A stretch of DNA of 49,453 bases, taken from the NCBI GenBank assembly GCA_937888955.1, contig CALAQW010000012.1, forward strand, positions 1 to 49,453, read 5' to 3'. The translations under genes and the position numbers were made by a program. Under the pieces are notes generated by a model. That model saw only the letters and a program-made list of their open reading frames with translations. It was not told where the DNA came from and did not search any database. This document shows, piece by piece, positions 1 through 9,059 of this stretch. How positions within the stretch are numbered: position 1 is the stretch's first letter; the number at the start of each line of letters is the position of its first letter. Origin of the DNA: an uncultured Alphaproteobacteria bacterium. GTDB lineage: Bacteria; Pseudomonadota; Alphaproteobacteria; UBA11222.

Positions 1-36
1 TCTGACCTATCAGCGCAGCGTGTGCTCTTCCGATCT
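1..36. other. Sequencing-adapter chimera at contig edge (artefact)
   Basis: Positions 20-36 read gtgtgctcttccgatct, the 3' end of the Illumina TruSeq index-side adapter. Positions 1-19 are the exact reverse complement of 37-55, so the adapter sits at the tip of a 19-nt inverted repeat. This is what a mis-joined or untrimmed read end leaves at the end of an assembled contig. Translated on the minus strand it adds the tell-tale residues RSEEHT to the hflX product. Real genomic sequence most likely starts at 37. This is seen directly; that it is a library artefact rather than biology is a near-certain inference. Confidence 0.96.
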
Positions 37-543
37 GCTGCGCTGATAGGTCAGATGCGCCAGTTCGACCTGCAAGCTGCCTTCACGGGTCCGCGCCCGC
101 GCGCCAAAGATTTCAAGGATAAGCCCGGTGCGGTCGATGACCTTCGCTGACCAGGCGCGCTCCAGATTGCGCTGCTGACCGGGGGTCAGGGTACCGTCGA
201 TGATGACGATGCTGGGGCAGAAATCCGCGATCAGACGCGCCAGCTCCTCAACCTTGCCACTGCCGAACAGTGTCGCTGGCCTGATTTTGGGAACTGGTAC
301 GACATCGGCGTGAATAATCTGCAGATTTATCGCCTCGGCAAGGCGCACCGCCTCTTCAAGGCGCGCAGCAGGTGATCGGTAGCGGTCATGACCGCTACCG
401 ATATCGGTTTTATCCTGCCGATGCAGATCGGGATAAAAAATGATGGCTGTTCCAGCACTGTCATGCTGGTCAGGCTGCATTTCCAACTTTTCCGCTTGTC
501 CAGCCTCTTCCAACAAGAAGTCAGACTTATCGTCAATCCGCAA
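37..543 (-). CDS. hflX: GTPase HflX, N-terminal part only (cut by contig edge)
   Basis: N-terminal about 169 residues of HflX, a ribosome-associated GTPase that splits stalled or heat-damaged ribosomes. What is visible is the HflX-specific N-terminal domain: a segment with LEEAVRLAEAINLQII, the glycine loop LFGSGKVEEL and the helical linker beginning GQQRNLERAW, up to LAHLTYQRS. The G domain (Walker A, NKxD) is missing because the contig ends in an adapter chimera, so this is a truncated record and not a pseudogene. The start is TTG, preceded by AGG at 6 nt; an internal ATG at codon 22 is the alternative. It lies 30 nt downstream of hfq, the usual hfq-hflX order, so co-transcription is likely. 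Confidence 0.93.
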
Positions 544-564
544 ACGGTTACCTGTTCAGATTAT

Positions 565-578
565 GTTAGCGCGCTAAC
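565..578. repeat. 14-bp perfect palindrome over the hfq stop codon
   Basis: GTTAGCGCGCTAAC is perfectly self-complementary and contains the hfq TAG stop, lying between hfq and hflX. It could form a short hairpin in the hfq-hflX mRNA or be a protein-binding site. It has no T-run, so it is not an intrinsic terminator. Function unknown. Confidence 0.5.
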
Positions 579-819
579 CTGCATCTTCAGCCGCGTCAAA
601 AAGTTGCACGGGGCTGGATGGCATTATGGTCGATATCGCATGCTTGTAAACGAGCTGGGACTGCGCATCCCGCCGCAGCAACACACAAAAATTATCGAAC
701 CATGTGATATATCCCTGCAATTTTACGCCATTGACCAGAAAAATGGTTAACGGGGTTTTGTTCTTGCGAACGGTATTAAGGAACACATCCTGCAAATTCT
801 GTGACTTTTCCGAAGCCAT
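574..819 (-). CDS. hfq: RNA chaperone Hfq
   Basis: 81-residue Sm-like protein that forms a hexameric ring and pairs small RNAs with mRNAs. The Sm1 region spans about residues 9-50 (including [18 protein letters not shown]) and the diagnostic Sm2 motif YKHAIST lies at 58-64. The C-terminal tail is short and acidic, as is usual in Alphaproteobacteria. I chose the ATG giving MASEKSQ because GGTGGAGG sits 9 nt upstream; the frame is open 16 codons further, but that extension is not conserved sequence. A TATAAT box lies at 876-881. hflX follows at once. Confidence 0.98.
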   Translation of the reverse strand: MASEKSQNLQDVFLNTVRKNKTPLTIFLVNGVKLQGYITWFDNFCVLLRRDAQSQLVYKHAISTIMPSSPVQLFDAAEDAG

Positions 820-875
820 AGCAATCGGCCTCCACCTTTCTAAACACACACACAAAGTTTTCCGCAAAGATTGTC

Positions 876-881
876 ATTATA
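876..881 (-). promoter_or_regulatory. Candidate hfq promoter -10 box
   Basis: A perfect TATAAT on the minus strand, 57 nt ahead of the hfq ATG. No good -35 hexamer lies 16-18 nt upstream, so an activator or an alternative promoter architecture may be needed. The position would give a leader of about 50 nt. Confidence 0.45.
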
Positions 882-975
882 ACCGGCATGAAACGCGCCT
901 GCGCACGGCCCCCTTTCGCCCCTGTCGGTCAAATTGCAAATTACGGCATTAGAACAGGATACACTGGCCCAATTC

Positions 976-993
976 GCACTGAATGTACAGTGC
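976..993. repeat. Inverted repeat between aminotransferase gene and hfq
   Basis: GCACTG, 6-nt spacer, CAGTGC, overlapping a second dyad TACAG-TG-CTGTA (986-997). It lies about 50 nt beyond the aminotransferase stop and upstream of the hfq promoter. It may be a factor-independent 3' hairpin (no T-run) or an operator for hfq. Function not assignable from sequence. Confidence 0.4.
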
Positions 994-1042
994 TGTATGT
1001 TGGATTGCATATCCAGTTTCAGTGATTTTATTTCTGTCTCCG

Positions 1043-1912
1043 CTAACCCCCTCCTCCAACAGACCCAAGATTCTCAATATAATGGGTGCGCAGGGTGTCG
1101 GTAACAACCCCGGGACCACCATTTCCGATCACAACCGCATCAATTTGACTGACCGGCATGACGAATAAGGTGGCGCTTGTCAAAAAGGCTTCCCGTGCTT
1201 GCGCAAGCTCGTCCAGATGGATCTTCCGCTCTGTAACGCGAATTCCCTTCTCGCGGGCCAGATTAAGAACACGCTGTCTTGTCACGCCGGGCAGAATATC
1301 CTCGCTGAGTGGCCGTGTAACCAGTGTGCCGTCCCGATCTACGATCCAGAAGGTCGAGGCAGCGCCTTCCGTGATATATCCGTCTTGATCCAGCATTAAC
1401 GCTTCAAACGCGCCAGATTCGACGGCTGTCTGTTTGGCCAGCATATTGGCAAGCAACGATACCGACTTGATATCGCGCCGCGACCAGCGCTGATCGAGCA
1501 TTGAAACAAGATGCACCCCCCGGGCCGCCTGCTCGGCCCGGCGCCCCATATCGATATGCCGACCTGAAATGATCAGTGTCGGAGAAACCGGATTACGCGG
1601 GAACGCATGATCGCGCGGGGCGACGCCGCGTGTTATCTGCAGGTAGATCAGGCCATCGGCGATCCGGTTGCGCTGCCTGATCTGTTCCAGCAGCAATGGC
1701 AATACGGCGCGTGTCACAGGCCAGGCGATCCGTAAGGCCGCGAGCGAGTTGCTCAACCGCGCCAGATGCTGTGACAAGTTCTGAATTCGGCCGCCGAAGA
1801 CAGGAAATACTTCATAGACCCCATCGGCAAATTGCAGCCCGCGATCTTCGACGTGTATCACTGCCGCACGATGTGGAAGGTAACGTCCGTTGACATAGAT
1901 TATCCGCGACAT
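1043..1912 (-). CDS. Class IV PLP aminotransferase (D-amino-acid aminotransferase-like)
   Basis: 289 residues, the length of the D-alanine/branched-chain aminotransferase fold-type IV family. The PLP-binding lysine is K149 in RRDIKSVSLLAN, and E182 in ITEGAASTFW is the conserved cofactor-ring contact. ILPGVTRQRVL (about 207-217) is the phosphate-binding stretch. It probably makes D-glutamate or D-alanine for the cell wall, but the family also includes branched-chain transaminase and aminodeoxychorismate lyase, so the substrate is inferred. The ATG is preceded by AGGAAAG. Placement between trkH and hfq recurs in related genomes as far as I recall. The C-terminus GGVGGGG is low-complexity. Confidence 0.85.
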   Translation of the reverse strand: MSRIIYVNGRYLPHRAAVIHVEDRGLQFADGVYEVFPVFGGRIQNLSQHLARLSNSLAALRIAWPVTRAVLPLLLEQIRQRNRIADGLIYLQITRGVAPRDHAFPRNPVSPTLIISGRHIDMGRRAEQAARGVHLVSMLDQRWSRRDIKSVSLLANMLAKQTAVESGAFEALMLDQDGYITEGAASTFWIVDRDGTLVTRPLSEDILPGVTRQRVLNLAREKGIRVTERKIHLDELAQAREAFLTSATLFVMPVSQIDAVVIGNGGPGVVTDTLRTHYIENLGSVGGGG

Positions 1913-1969
1913 ATGCAGTGAAACTTTCCTGTTGCTGTGTGCCCTGCCCGACCGATTCTGGCTGCATTT

Positions 1970-3427
1970 CTATCCGCGCCAGAATTCCGGGTTGAGCAAG
2001 GTAACCAATGTCAGCACTTCCATTCGACCGGTGATCATGCCGGCCATCGCGATGAACTTCGTCAAGTCCGGTGCGTCAGAAAATGCCTGCGCATCCCCAA
2101 AAAACATGGTCGCGGTCGGGCCCGCATTGGTCAGTGACGAGATCGCCATGGCTACTGATTGCTCGAAACTCACGCCGCTGATGCTCAGCCCAACCGTCAG
2201 CAAGGCCAGAACAAAGGCAAATAGCACAAACACCGACCAAATTGCATTGGACTGTTCAGGTTTTACCGTCATGCCCGCGTAACGCAGGCGAAAAACACCG
2301 CTTGGTTGGGTCAGATTGGATAATTCGTTGAGTGCCTGCTTGAACAGCAGAAACAGGCGCATCTGCTTGAACCCGCCGGTCGTCGAGCCCGTGCCGCCGC
2401 CCACCAGCATGGCGGCAAGCAACATCAGTGCGGTCACAAGCGGCAGATTTGCGATGTCGCCGCGCCAATAGCCTGTGGTCGTAAGCATTGAGACGGAATT
2501 GAAAACCGTATCGCGTGTAGTTTGCCAGTTCAGCCTTAGATCCCCAACCACCCAGATTGATGCGCCCGACAGTATGATCAAAACGGCCAGACACCCCAGG
2601 AAATACCGCACTTCCGGATCTGCCGCATAGCTGCGCCAGCGACCGTTTATCGCTGCCCAGTGCAGTGCAAGATTGATTGCACCGAGGATCATAAAGATCA
2701 TGATAATCAATTCGATCAGAACATTATCGAATGCGCCGATCGAACCGTCGCGGGTGCTGAAGCCGCCCGTCGATATGGTGGATAAGGCATGGCAAAAGGC
2801 GTCGAAACTCGTCATGCCCGCCGCGATCAAGGCAACAAAACATAGTAATGTCAGCAGAGCGTAAACGCGCAGCAGGGCGTGGCCGGTCTGGCGAATCCGC
2901 TTGAACAATGTTTCCCCCTCCCCATGGGGCATGGCAGTGAATTGTAGTTGCATGCCGCCAATTCCCAATGCGACGAAAATACCTGTCGCCGCCACGATCG
3001 TGTAAAATCCGCCAAGCCATTGTAACACCGCTCTCCAGACCAGAATTGCCTTTGGCTGGGATTCCAGGTTGGTAAGCAACGTCACGCCGGATGTCGTAAA
3101 CCCGGAAACTGCTTCGAACAGGGCTGCCACCCCACTCCGCTCCGTTACCTCAGAGAAGAAAATCGGCAGCGCGGCAAATAGCGGCAACACCGTCCAGATC
3201 AGAACAATCAGCAACAAGCTGCTGCGCTTGTCGAGCCTTGCCTCATAGCCACGCAGGCTGATGATCAAGCCGCCTGCAAAAAACGTTGTCAGTACCGCAG
3301 AGCTGAAAAAGACATAGGCATTTTCGCTATCGCCTTCCGACAGTGCCACGAAACCCGGCAGGAACATCGCAAGCGACAGCCCGACAAGTAACCATCCCAG
3401 GACGTAGAAGACCGGTCTAACCTTCAA
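1970..3427 (-). CDS. trkH: Potassium uptake protein TrkH (membrane subunit)
   Basis: 485-residue K+ translocating subunit of the Trk system. The four pore-loop filter regions characteristic of the SKT superfamily are all visible: TTSGVT (111-116), STGGFST, TTTGYW and SLTNAGP, separated by hydrophobic helices. GGGTGSTTGGFKQMR in the second half is also typical. The frame opens with TTG, with weak purine-rich sequence (AGAAGAGA) upstream and no nearby ATG, so TTG is the likely start. It follows trkA by 39 nt, so regulatory and membrane subunits form one operon downstream of ntrYX. Confidence 0.95.
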   Translation of the reverse strand: MKVRPVFYVLGWLLVGLSLAMFLPGFVALSEGDSENAYVFFSSAVLTTFFAGGLIISLRGYEARLDKRSSLLLIVLIWTVLPLFAALPIFFSEVTERSGVAALFEAVSGFTTSGVTLLTNLESQPKAILVWRAVLQWLGGFYTIVAATGIFVALGIGGMQLQFTAMPHGEGETLFKRIRQTGHALLRVYALLTLLCFVALIAAGMTSFDAFCHALSTISTGGFSTRDGSIGAFDNVLIELIIMIFMILGAINLALHWAAINGRWRSYAADPEVRYFLGCLAVLIILSGASIWVVGDLRLNWQTTRDTVFNSVSMLTTTGYWRGDIANLPLVTALMLLAAMLVGGGTGSTTGGFKQMRLFLLFKQALNELSNLTQPSGVFRLRYAGMTVKPEQSNAIWSVFVLFAFVLALLTVGLSISGVSFEQSVAMAISSLTNAGPTATMFFGDAQAFSDAPDLTKFIAMAGMITGRMEVLTLVTLLNPEFWRG

Positions 3428-3466
3428 GAATTCATCTCTTCTATCAGAAGCATTTCAGAAAAATAT

Positions 3467-4843
3467 TCAGAAATATTCGAGGCTTACGCGGAACATCTGC
3501 TCCACAGTCTTGACTTGCGCCGCGATTGCGAAAATTACCACCCTGTCGCCGGGCCGGATTACGGTATCACCGCGGGGGATGATGATCCTGTCCTCGCGCG
3601 CGACGGCGCCAATTATTATGCCGGACGGAATATCCGCTTCGCGCAAGGGTTTGCCGACAAGCGTCGCGGTTTCAAGTGCTTCCGCCTCAATCACCTCGGC
3701 CGCGCCATCCAGCAGACTGTGCAGCGCCTTGATGCGGCCTTTTCGCACATGTTGCAAAATCTTGGACACCGTCGTGGCGCGCGGGTCGATAAAGGTATCG
3801 ATACCCAAAGTGCGCATCAGGGTGCTGTAGTCGGAGTTGTTGATCAGGGTAATCGTGCGTTGGCAGCCGCTTTGCTTGGCAAGCACAGATGACAGAATAT
3901 TGACTTCGTCATCGTCGGTCAGGGCGACGACGGCTTCTGTTTCCGCGACATTCGCCTCGCGCAGGATGTCCTGATCCAGCCCGTCGCCATGCAAAACTGC
4001 CGTGCGCGACAGCTGATCGGCGGCTGCTTCTGCCTTGTCCTTGTTATATTCAATCAGCTTGACCCGTACCGACCGGTGCGAGTTTTCAAGCTCGCGCGCG
4101 ACAAACAGCCCGATATTGCCCGCGCCCAACAGGATGATGCGGCGCGCCTTCTGTTCCTCATGGCCAAAAAGCTGCAAGGCCCGCGATACATATTCGGTTG
4201 CTGCGGTGAAATAGACCTGGTCGCCGATCAGCATCTGATCATCACCATGGGGGACGATCAGCTTGCCATTGCGGACCAGTCCGACGATGACGATGCCAAG
4301 GTCGGGAAACAGCTCGGTCAGTTGCCTGAGCGGCGTATTGACCACCGGGCACCGGTCATCGAGATCGACCCCGACAAGCTGTACCCGCTCATCCACAAAT
4401 GGCACCGATTCAACTGAACCGGGCAAGTCAAGCCGCCGCAAGACGGCCCGCCCGACCTCGATTTCGGGTGAGATAATCACATCGATCGGCATATGATCGC
4501 GGCTGAACAGATTACGCCACTGTGATTGCAGATAGCTTTGATTGCGAACCCGCGCGACCTTGGTGGGCAGGCTGAACAGCGAATGGGCGACCTGGCAGGC
4601 GACCATGTTGACTTCGTCATTCTGGGTCACAGCGATGATCATATCGGCATCATTGGCCCCTGCCCTGTCCAATACATCCGGGTAGGAGGCATAGCCGACG
4701 ATCCCCTGCACATCGAGAGAGTCGCTGATGCGGCGTATGAGTTGCGGTGACTGGTCAATCACCGTGACATCATTTTGTTCCGCCGCGAGCTGCTTGGCGA
4801 TATTAAAGCCGACCTGGCCGGCCCCACAGACAATGACTTTCAC
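3467..4843 (-). CDS. trkA: Trk system regulatory subunit TrkA
   Basis: 458 residues, the exact usual length. It contains two tandem RCK units, each an NAD-binding Rossmann domain plus a TrkA-C domain: the first opens with VIVCGAGQVGFN at residue 3 and the second with RIILLGAGNIGLF near residue 233. It is a cytoplasmic ring that gates TrkH in response to nucleotides. I start it at a GTG (VKVIVCG) with GGGAG 10 nt upstream; the frame is open a further 24 codons but that stretch is not protein-like. The 147-nt gap from ntrX holds a small hairpin at 4912-4929. Confidence 0.96.
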   Translation of the reverse strand: MKVIVCGAGQVGFNIAKQLAAEQNDVTVIDQSPQLIRRISDSLDVQGIVGYASYPDVLDRAGANDADMIIAVTQNDEVNMVACQVAHSLFSLPTKVARVRNQSYLQSQWRNLFSRDHMPIDVIISPEIEVGRAVLRRLDLPGSVESVPFVDERVQLVGVDLDDRCPVVNTPLRQLTELFPDLGIVIVGLVRNGKLIVPHGDDQMLIGDQVYFTAATEYVSRALQLFGHEEQKARRIILLGAGNIGLFVARELENSHRSVRVKLIEYNKDKAEAAADQLSRTAVLHGDGLDQDILREANVAETEAVVALTDDDEVNILSSVLAKQSGCQRTITLINNSDYSTLMRTLGIDTFIDPRATTVSKILQHVRKGRIKALHSLLDGAAEVIEAEALETATLVGKPLREADIPSGIIIGAVAREDRIIIPRGDTVIRPGDRVVIFAIAAQVKTVEQMFRVSLEYF

Positions 4844-4911
4844 AGATCGACATCTCCCTCGCCGCACGACGATACGCCGTTCAGGCGGCGCGTCATACTC
4901 CGGGCCTGGCC

Positions 4912-4929
4912 GCATCTCCTAGCAGATGC
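4912..4929. repeat. Hairpin in the ntrX-trkA gap
   Basis: GCATCT, loop CCTAGC, AGATGC: a perfect 6-bp dyad. A second CGCCG/CGGCG dyad lies at 4875-4890. There is no T-run, so this may be an mRNA processing or partial-termination structure separating ntrYX from trkAH. Weak evidence. Confidence 0.35.
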
Positions 4930-4990
4930 TGCCGCGTCCTGACAATCCGAAGAAAAAATCCCGACAGAGAAATCACCGGACGGGAAAATC

Positions 4991-6400
4991 TCAGGCGCCG
5001 GCCTGGTCGCCACGGTTATTGGGATAAACACCGAGAGATTTCAACTTCCGGTGCAAGGCGGACCGCTCCATCCCGATGAAGGCGGCTGTGCGTGATATGT
5101 TACCGCCGAACCTGTCGATCTGCGCGATCAGATAGTCGCGCTCGAACATTTCGCGCGCCTCACGCAGCGGGATGGACATGGCGATTTCACTCGCGCCGCC
5201 CGCGCCGCCGCGCAGCAAGGGAGGGGTCGATGCCCCCAGCTCGACCGGCAGCAGTTCGGCGGTGATAGGCTGGTCAGGCATGTCGCCAACAAGGATCAAC
5301 AGCCGCTCCACGATATTGCGAAGCTGACGGACATTGCCGGGCCAATCGTAGGTTTGCAGTGTCGCAAGGGCATCGTCCGATATGACACGCGGCTTGCTGC
5401 GCAACGCAGCGGCAAGCCGCGTCATGAAATGTTCGATCAGAATCGGGATGTCGTCGCGCCGTTCACAAAGCGAGGGCACCTGTACGGGCACCACATTCAA
5501 CCGGTGAAACAGATCCTCGCGAAATTGCCCGTGATCGATCTTTTCGCGTAAATTCGTGCTGGTCGAGGAGACAACCCGCACGTCGACCTGCACCGGTTTG
5601 CTGCCACCAACCCGGTAAAATTTCTGATCGACGAGTACGCGAAGAATCTTTCCCTGCGTTTCGAGCGGCATATCGGCGACTTCATCGAGATACAGCGTCC
5701 CACCATGTGCCTGTTCGAACAGCCCGATTGTCGGCGCGCCGCCATCGGATGCGGGCTCCAAGCCGAACAGCTCGATTTCCATCCTCTCGGGCGACATATT
5801 TGCAGAATTGATCACGATGAATGGCCCGTGCGAACGGGTCGATTTCGAATGCAGCAGCCGGGCGGTGACTTCCTTGCCGCTGCCTGCAGGTCCGGTAATC
5901 AGCACCCGGCTGCCGGTCGCCGCAACCTTGTTGATGGTCTGCCGCAACTGATTGATTGCGCTGGACTTGCCGATCAGCTCTGTCTCACCGCCAAGCGCTG
6001 TCCGCATTTCCTCATTTTCGCGCCGCAACCGGTCGGTTTCGATGGCCCGGTCGATGGTCACCAGCAGATGATCCGCCTGAAACGGCTTTTCGATGAAATC
6101 ATAGGCCCCTTTTTTCATCGCGGAAACGGCCAATTCCACATTGCCATGTCCGCTGATGACGATAACGGGTAGATTTGGATGCTGTCCCTTTAACTGCTCA
6201 AGCAATTGCAGGCCGTCAAGGCGTGACCCTTCAAGCCAGATATCGAGCAAGACCAAGGATGGCCGACGGGTCCCGATTTCCTGCAACGCACTGTCGGAGC
6301 CCGCAGCGGCGCGCGGCTGAAACCCTTCATCCTCAAGGATTCCGGAAATCAGTTCCCGAATATCAGCTTCATCATCGACGACCAGAATATCACGCGACAT
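4991..6400 (-). CDS. ntrX: NtrX, response regulator of the NtrYX two-component system
   Basis: 469 residues: receiver domain (1-120, phospho-acceptor D53), AAA+ sigma-54-interaction-type domain (Walker A GPAGSGKE 170-177, Walker B TLYLDEVADMP) and a Fis-type helix-turn-helix (about 437-461). The L1 loop, where sigma-54 activators carry GAFTGA, is degenerate here (GLEPASDGGAPTIG, 213-226), so it is unlikely to activate sigma-54 RNA polymerase in the classical way. I chose the ATG giving MSRDILVVDDE, with AGGAAG upstream. It overlaps ntrY by 11 nt. The family controls nitrogen, redox and envelope genes in Alphaproteobacteria. Confidence 0.95.
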   Translation of the reverse strand: MSRDILVVDDEADIRELISGILEDEGFQPRAAAGSDSALQEIGTRRPSLVLLDIWLEGSRLDGLQLLEQLKGQHPNLPVIVISGHGNVELAVSAMKKGAYDFIEKPFQADHLLVTIDRAIETDRLRRENEEMRTALGGETELIGKSSAINQLRQTINKVAATGSRVLITGPAGSGKEVTARLLHSKSTRSHGPFIVINSANMSPERMEIELFGLEPASDGGAPTIGLFEQAHGGTLYLDEVADMPLETQGKILRVLVDQKFYRVGGSKPVQVDVRVVSSTSTNLREKIDHGQFREDLFHRLNVVPVQVPSLCERRDDIPILIEHFMTRLAAALRSKPRVISDDALATLQTYDWPGNVRQLRNIVERLLILVGDMPDQPITAELLPVELGASTPPLLRGGAGGASEIAMSIPLREAREMFERDYLIAQIDRFGGNISRTAAFIGMERSALHRKLKSLGVYPNNRGDQAGA

Positions 6401-8873
6401 CGGCTTCCTGCTCACTTGTTTTATCTGTTGTATTTTGGGCACTCATATCAGATTCCGCTGCAATTTCATTGTGATGGCGGCCACGTTCTGTATCGGTCAT
6501 GACGGGAAACTCAAGTTCGATCAACGCGCCGCTGATGGTGTCGGGGGCAATGTCGTTGCCGTCTTCAGGCAAATCGGCCAGTCTGATCCGCACCCCATGG
6601 TCATCGGCGATCTTGCGAACAATGGCGAGCCCCAGCCCGGTGCCCCGGTCACGCGTCGTGACATAGGGCTCGGTCAATCTGGCGCGGATTTCATTGGGCA
6701 AGCCACAGCCGTTATCGGCAACCGCAACCCGGACCCGACCATCCTGAATGGCGCTGAAAGAAATTTCGATGCGCCCCCTAAACATTTCATTTTCCCTTTT
6801 ACTCTCAATCGCTTCTCTCGCATTTTTTATAATGTTTGTAAAAGCCTGAGTGATCTGGGCACGATCGCATAAAATCGGAATATTACCTGTGGTCTGCTGC
6901 AATACGATATCGATTTCGGTATCGGTAAGTTGTTGCTGGAATACTGTTTGGCGAACGATTTCGACCAGGTTTTCGGGCTTCAGGACCGGGGCGGGCATGC
7001 GCGCGAAAGCGGAAAATTCGCCGACCAGATGGCCGATATCCCGCACCTGCCGGATGATTGTATCGGTGCAGCGGTCAAATGTTTCCGGATCGGTTTGGAT
7101 TTGCGGGCGGTATTTTCGACGCAATCGTTCAGCCGATAGCTGGATCGGGGTTAGCGGGTTCTTGATTTCATGAGCGATCCGCCGCGCGACATCAGCCCAG
7201 GCCGCCATGCGCTGTGCTGACACAAGCTCGGTAATATCTTCCAGCGTAACGACAAAACCCGATCGTTCCTGCGGTGTGGTGATCTCCGGCTGAACATGAT
7301 CCGTGACGATATTTTCAGCAGGTATCGGCGCATCAAGCAGGGGTTGTTCCGATCCCGCTCCCTTGATTTTAACGACTTTGACAAGCAGCATCCGCTTTTC
7401 GCCCAGAACGGGAATTTCAAGCTCATCCTCGACCATGCGCCCGGGACGGTTGGCGGCATCACGGACAAGCGGCTGCATTTGCGGCACGATATCGACAAGC
7501 TTCATCCCGGAAAGTTCTTCGCCGCGCGTGCCCAGCATGTTCAGCGCAGCATTGTTCGCCAGATTCACATTGCCGGTATCGTCAAGCCCGATAACGCCTG
7601 ATGTCACCCCCTGCAGGATCGCTTCGGTAAAGCGCCGCCGGCGATCAAGCAACTGGTTTGCGCCGACAAGTTCCTGCCGTTGCCCTTCGAGCTGACTGGT
7701 CATGCGGTTAAACGCGCGGCTCAATGCGCCCACCTCGTCCGCATTGCCAATCTCGGTTACGCGCGCTGTCAGATCTCCCGCGCTGACTTTTTCGGCTGCA
7801 ACGACAAGCCGGCCGATCGGTTCGACCAACCGGTTCGCAAGCCAAAATCCAAGCGCGATCGCCGCCAGCAGGACGAGCAGTGCAAGAACCAGATAGATCA
7901 ATGCAAAGGCGATCTGGATACTGCCACGCTCCCCTTCCATCGCGGCATAATCACGGGCCGCGCGCCGCGCCTGCATCGCCGTGTTCAACACCTGTGGATC
8001 GACATAACGGCTGACATACAAAAAGCCGTCGAGAAACTGGTCGATCTTGAACAGCGCCCAGACCTGACTGTCGCGTTCACTCGTCAACAGGATGACGTCG
8101 CCCTCCTGCGCCTGACGAATAGCCGCGGCAGGTGGTTCGATAAAGTTGAGGGTAAAGCTCATCCGCGACTGTGCCAGAATTTCACCCTGGCTTGTAATCA
8201 GATAAGCATCAGACAGCGATCGCAGTCGTGCCTGCTGTGTCATGATCTCGGAAAAACGCGTGGGGCTTTGGTAATAGAGTGCCCGGGCGCGGGTAATATC
8301 ATTGGCCATCGCAAGAATATCGCCACGAATGACGCGCTTATGTTCTTCGACATAGCTTTCAGCGACCGAAACAGACGATGAAATGACACGCGAAATCCGC
8401 TCACCGAACCAGGCCTGAAAGCCAAGATTGATCGTCAAAGTGGAATAAACGGCCATGATAATGGTGGGTGTAATTGCAACCAGCGCAAACATGGCGACAA
8501 GCCGGACATGCAGACGCGCACCCGCCGTGCCGCTGCGGCGCGCAATCCAGAGCGCGACAAGCCGCCAGGCAATCAGCGCCGTCAAAGCCAGCAGCAGGAC
8601 AAGATCAAGAAGCAGAAAACCCAGCACGACCTGCGGTGTGATGGGAAAGGGATAAGCTTCGGTAATGGCCAGATAAGTTGCAACGCCGGACAGCACGGCG
8701 GCAATGCCAAGCCCGATCGTCATCTTGCCGCCGGCGACTACTGGCCCGTAGCGATTGACGATTTGGCGGAATTTGCCGGTTGCTGCGTCTTGCTCTGCTT
8801 GTTCCATGGCCATCTGGTTTGCCATGCGCTCCCGTTTACCTGCGGTCTTCGGCATGCGGACACTGTTACTCAA
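6390..8873 (-). CDS. ntrY: NtrY, membrane sensor histidine kinase
   Basis: Up to 827 residues. Membrane segments at about 51-70, 82-107, 125-145 and 321-345; a periplasmic sensor region between the last two; HAMP (about 347-400); PAS (about 415-550); HisKA with the phospho-accepting H568 in [13 protein letters not shown]; HATPase with DNGCGLP and GTGLGLAIV. It phosphorylates NtrX. The start is uncertain: the longest frame begins with TTG, and ATGs at codons 7 and 17 are equally possible; none has a clear Shine-Dalgarno. A run of about 20 acidic or polar residues follows the kinase core. The gap from ntrC (192 nt) probably holds its own promoter. Confidence 0.94.
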   Translation of the reverse strand: MSNSVRMPKTAGKRERMANQMAMEQAEQDAATGKFRQIVNRYGPVVAGGKMTIGLGIAAVLSGVATYLAITEAYPFPITPQVVLGFLLLDLVLLLALTALIAWRLVALWIARRSGTAGARLHVRLVAMFALVAITPTIIMAVYSTLTINLGFQAWFGERISRVISSSVSVAESYVEEHKRVIRGDILAMANDITRARALYYQSPTRFSEIMTQQARLRSLSDAYLITSQGEILAQSRMSFTLNFIEPPAAAIRQAQEGDVILLTSERDSQVWALFKIDQFLDGFLYVSRYVDPQVLNTAMQARRAARDYAAMEGERGSIQIAFALIYLVLALLVLLAAIALGFWLANRLVEPIGRLVVAAEKVSAGDLTARVTEIGNADEVGALSRAFNRMTSQLEGQRQELVGANQLLDRRRRFTEAILQGVTSGVIGLDDTGNVNLANNAALNMLGTRGEELSGMKLVDIVPQMQPLVRDAANRPGRMVEDELEIPVLGEKRMLLVKVVKIKGAGSEQPLLDAPIPAENIVTDHVQPEITTPQERSGFVVTLEDITELVSAQRMAAWADVARRIAHEIKNPLTPIQLSAERLRRKYRPQIQTDPETFDRCTDTIIRQVRDIGHLVGEFSAFARMPAPVLKPENLVEIVRQTVFQQQLTDTEIDIVLQQTTGNIPILCDRAQITQAFTNIIKNAREAIESKRENEMFRGRIEISFSAIQDGRVRVAVADNGCGLPNEIRARLTEPYVTTRDRGTGLGLAIVRKIADDHGVRIRLADLPEDGNDIAPDTISGALIELEFPVMTDTERGRHHNEIAAESDMSAQNTTDKTSEQEADVA

Positions 8874-8947
8874 TTGATACGGTTTGGACGCGGATTTGGA
8901 TGAGTTCAGCGCTACATTTTTGCGAATACGGCATGATGTTGCAATAA

Positions 8948-8967
8948 GACAACAAAGATAGACAACA
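8948..8967. promoter_or_regulatory. Direct repeats upstream of ntrY (candidate operator)
   Basis: AGACAACA occurs twice with starts 12 bp apart (8948 and 8960), with a related reverse-oriented TGTTGC just before them (near 8937). The spacing and position in the ntrC-ntrY gap suit a regulator site, perhaps autoregulation by NtrX or control by NtrC, but no known consensus is matched. Confidence 0.3.
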
Positions 8968-9040
8968 TACAGCAGATCTCAGCCGGGCTGGGTGACAAAA
9001 TCAGGGCTTTATCTGCACGCTAATAGAGGATTTTGGACTT

Positions 9041-9059
9041 GCTGCGTAATATGCGCAGC
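9041..9059 (-). repeat. Hairpin just after ntrC
   Basis: GCTGCG, 7-nt loop, CGCAGC, lying 7 nt past the ntrC stop on the minus strand. There is no following T-run. It could be a weak or factor-assisted 3' end separating ntrBC from ntrYX. Confidence 0.4.

Noticed and set aside
1-55. Natural 19-bp inverted repeat or hairpin element at the window start
   Set aside because: The loop is an exact Illumina adapter sequence, so it is a library artefact.
7680-8381. 233-codon open frame on the plus strand inside ntrY
   Set aside because: It is antisense to a well-supported kinase gene, with Arg/Gln/His-rich composition and no recognisable motif.
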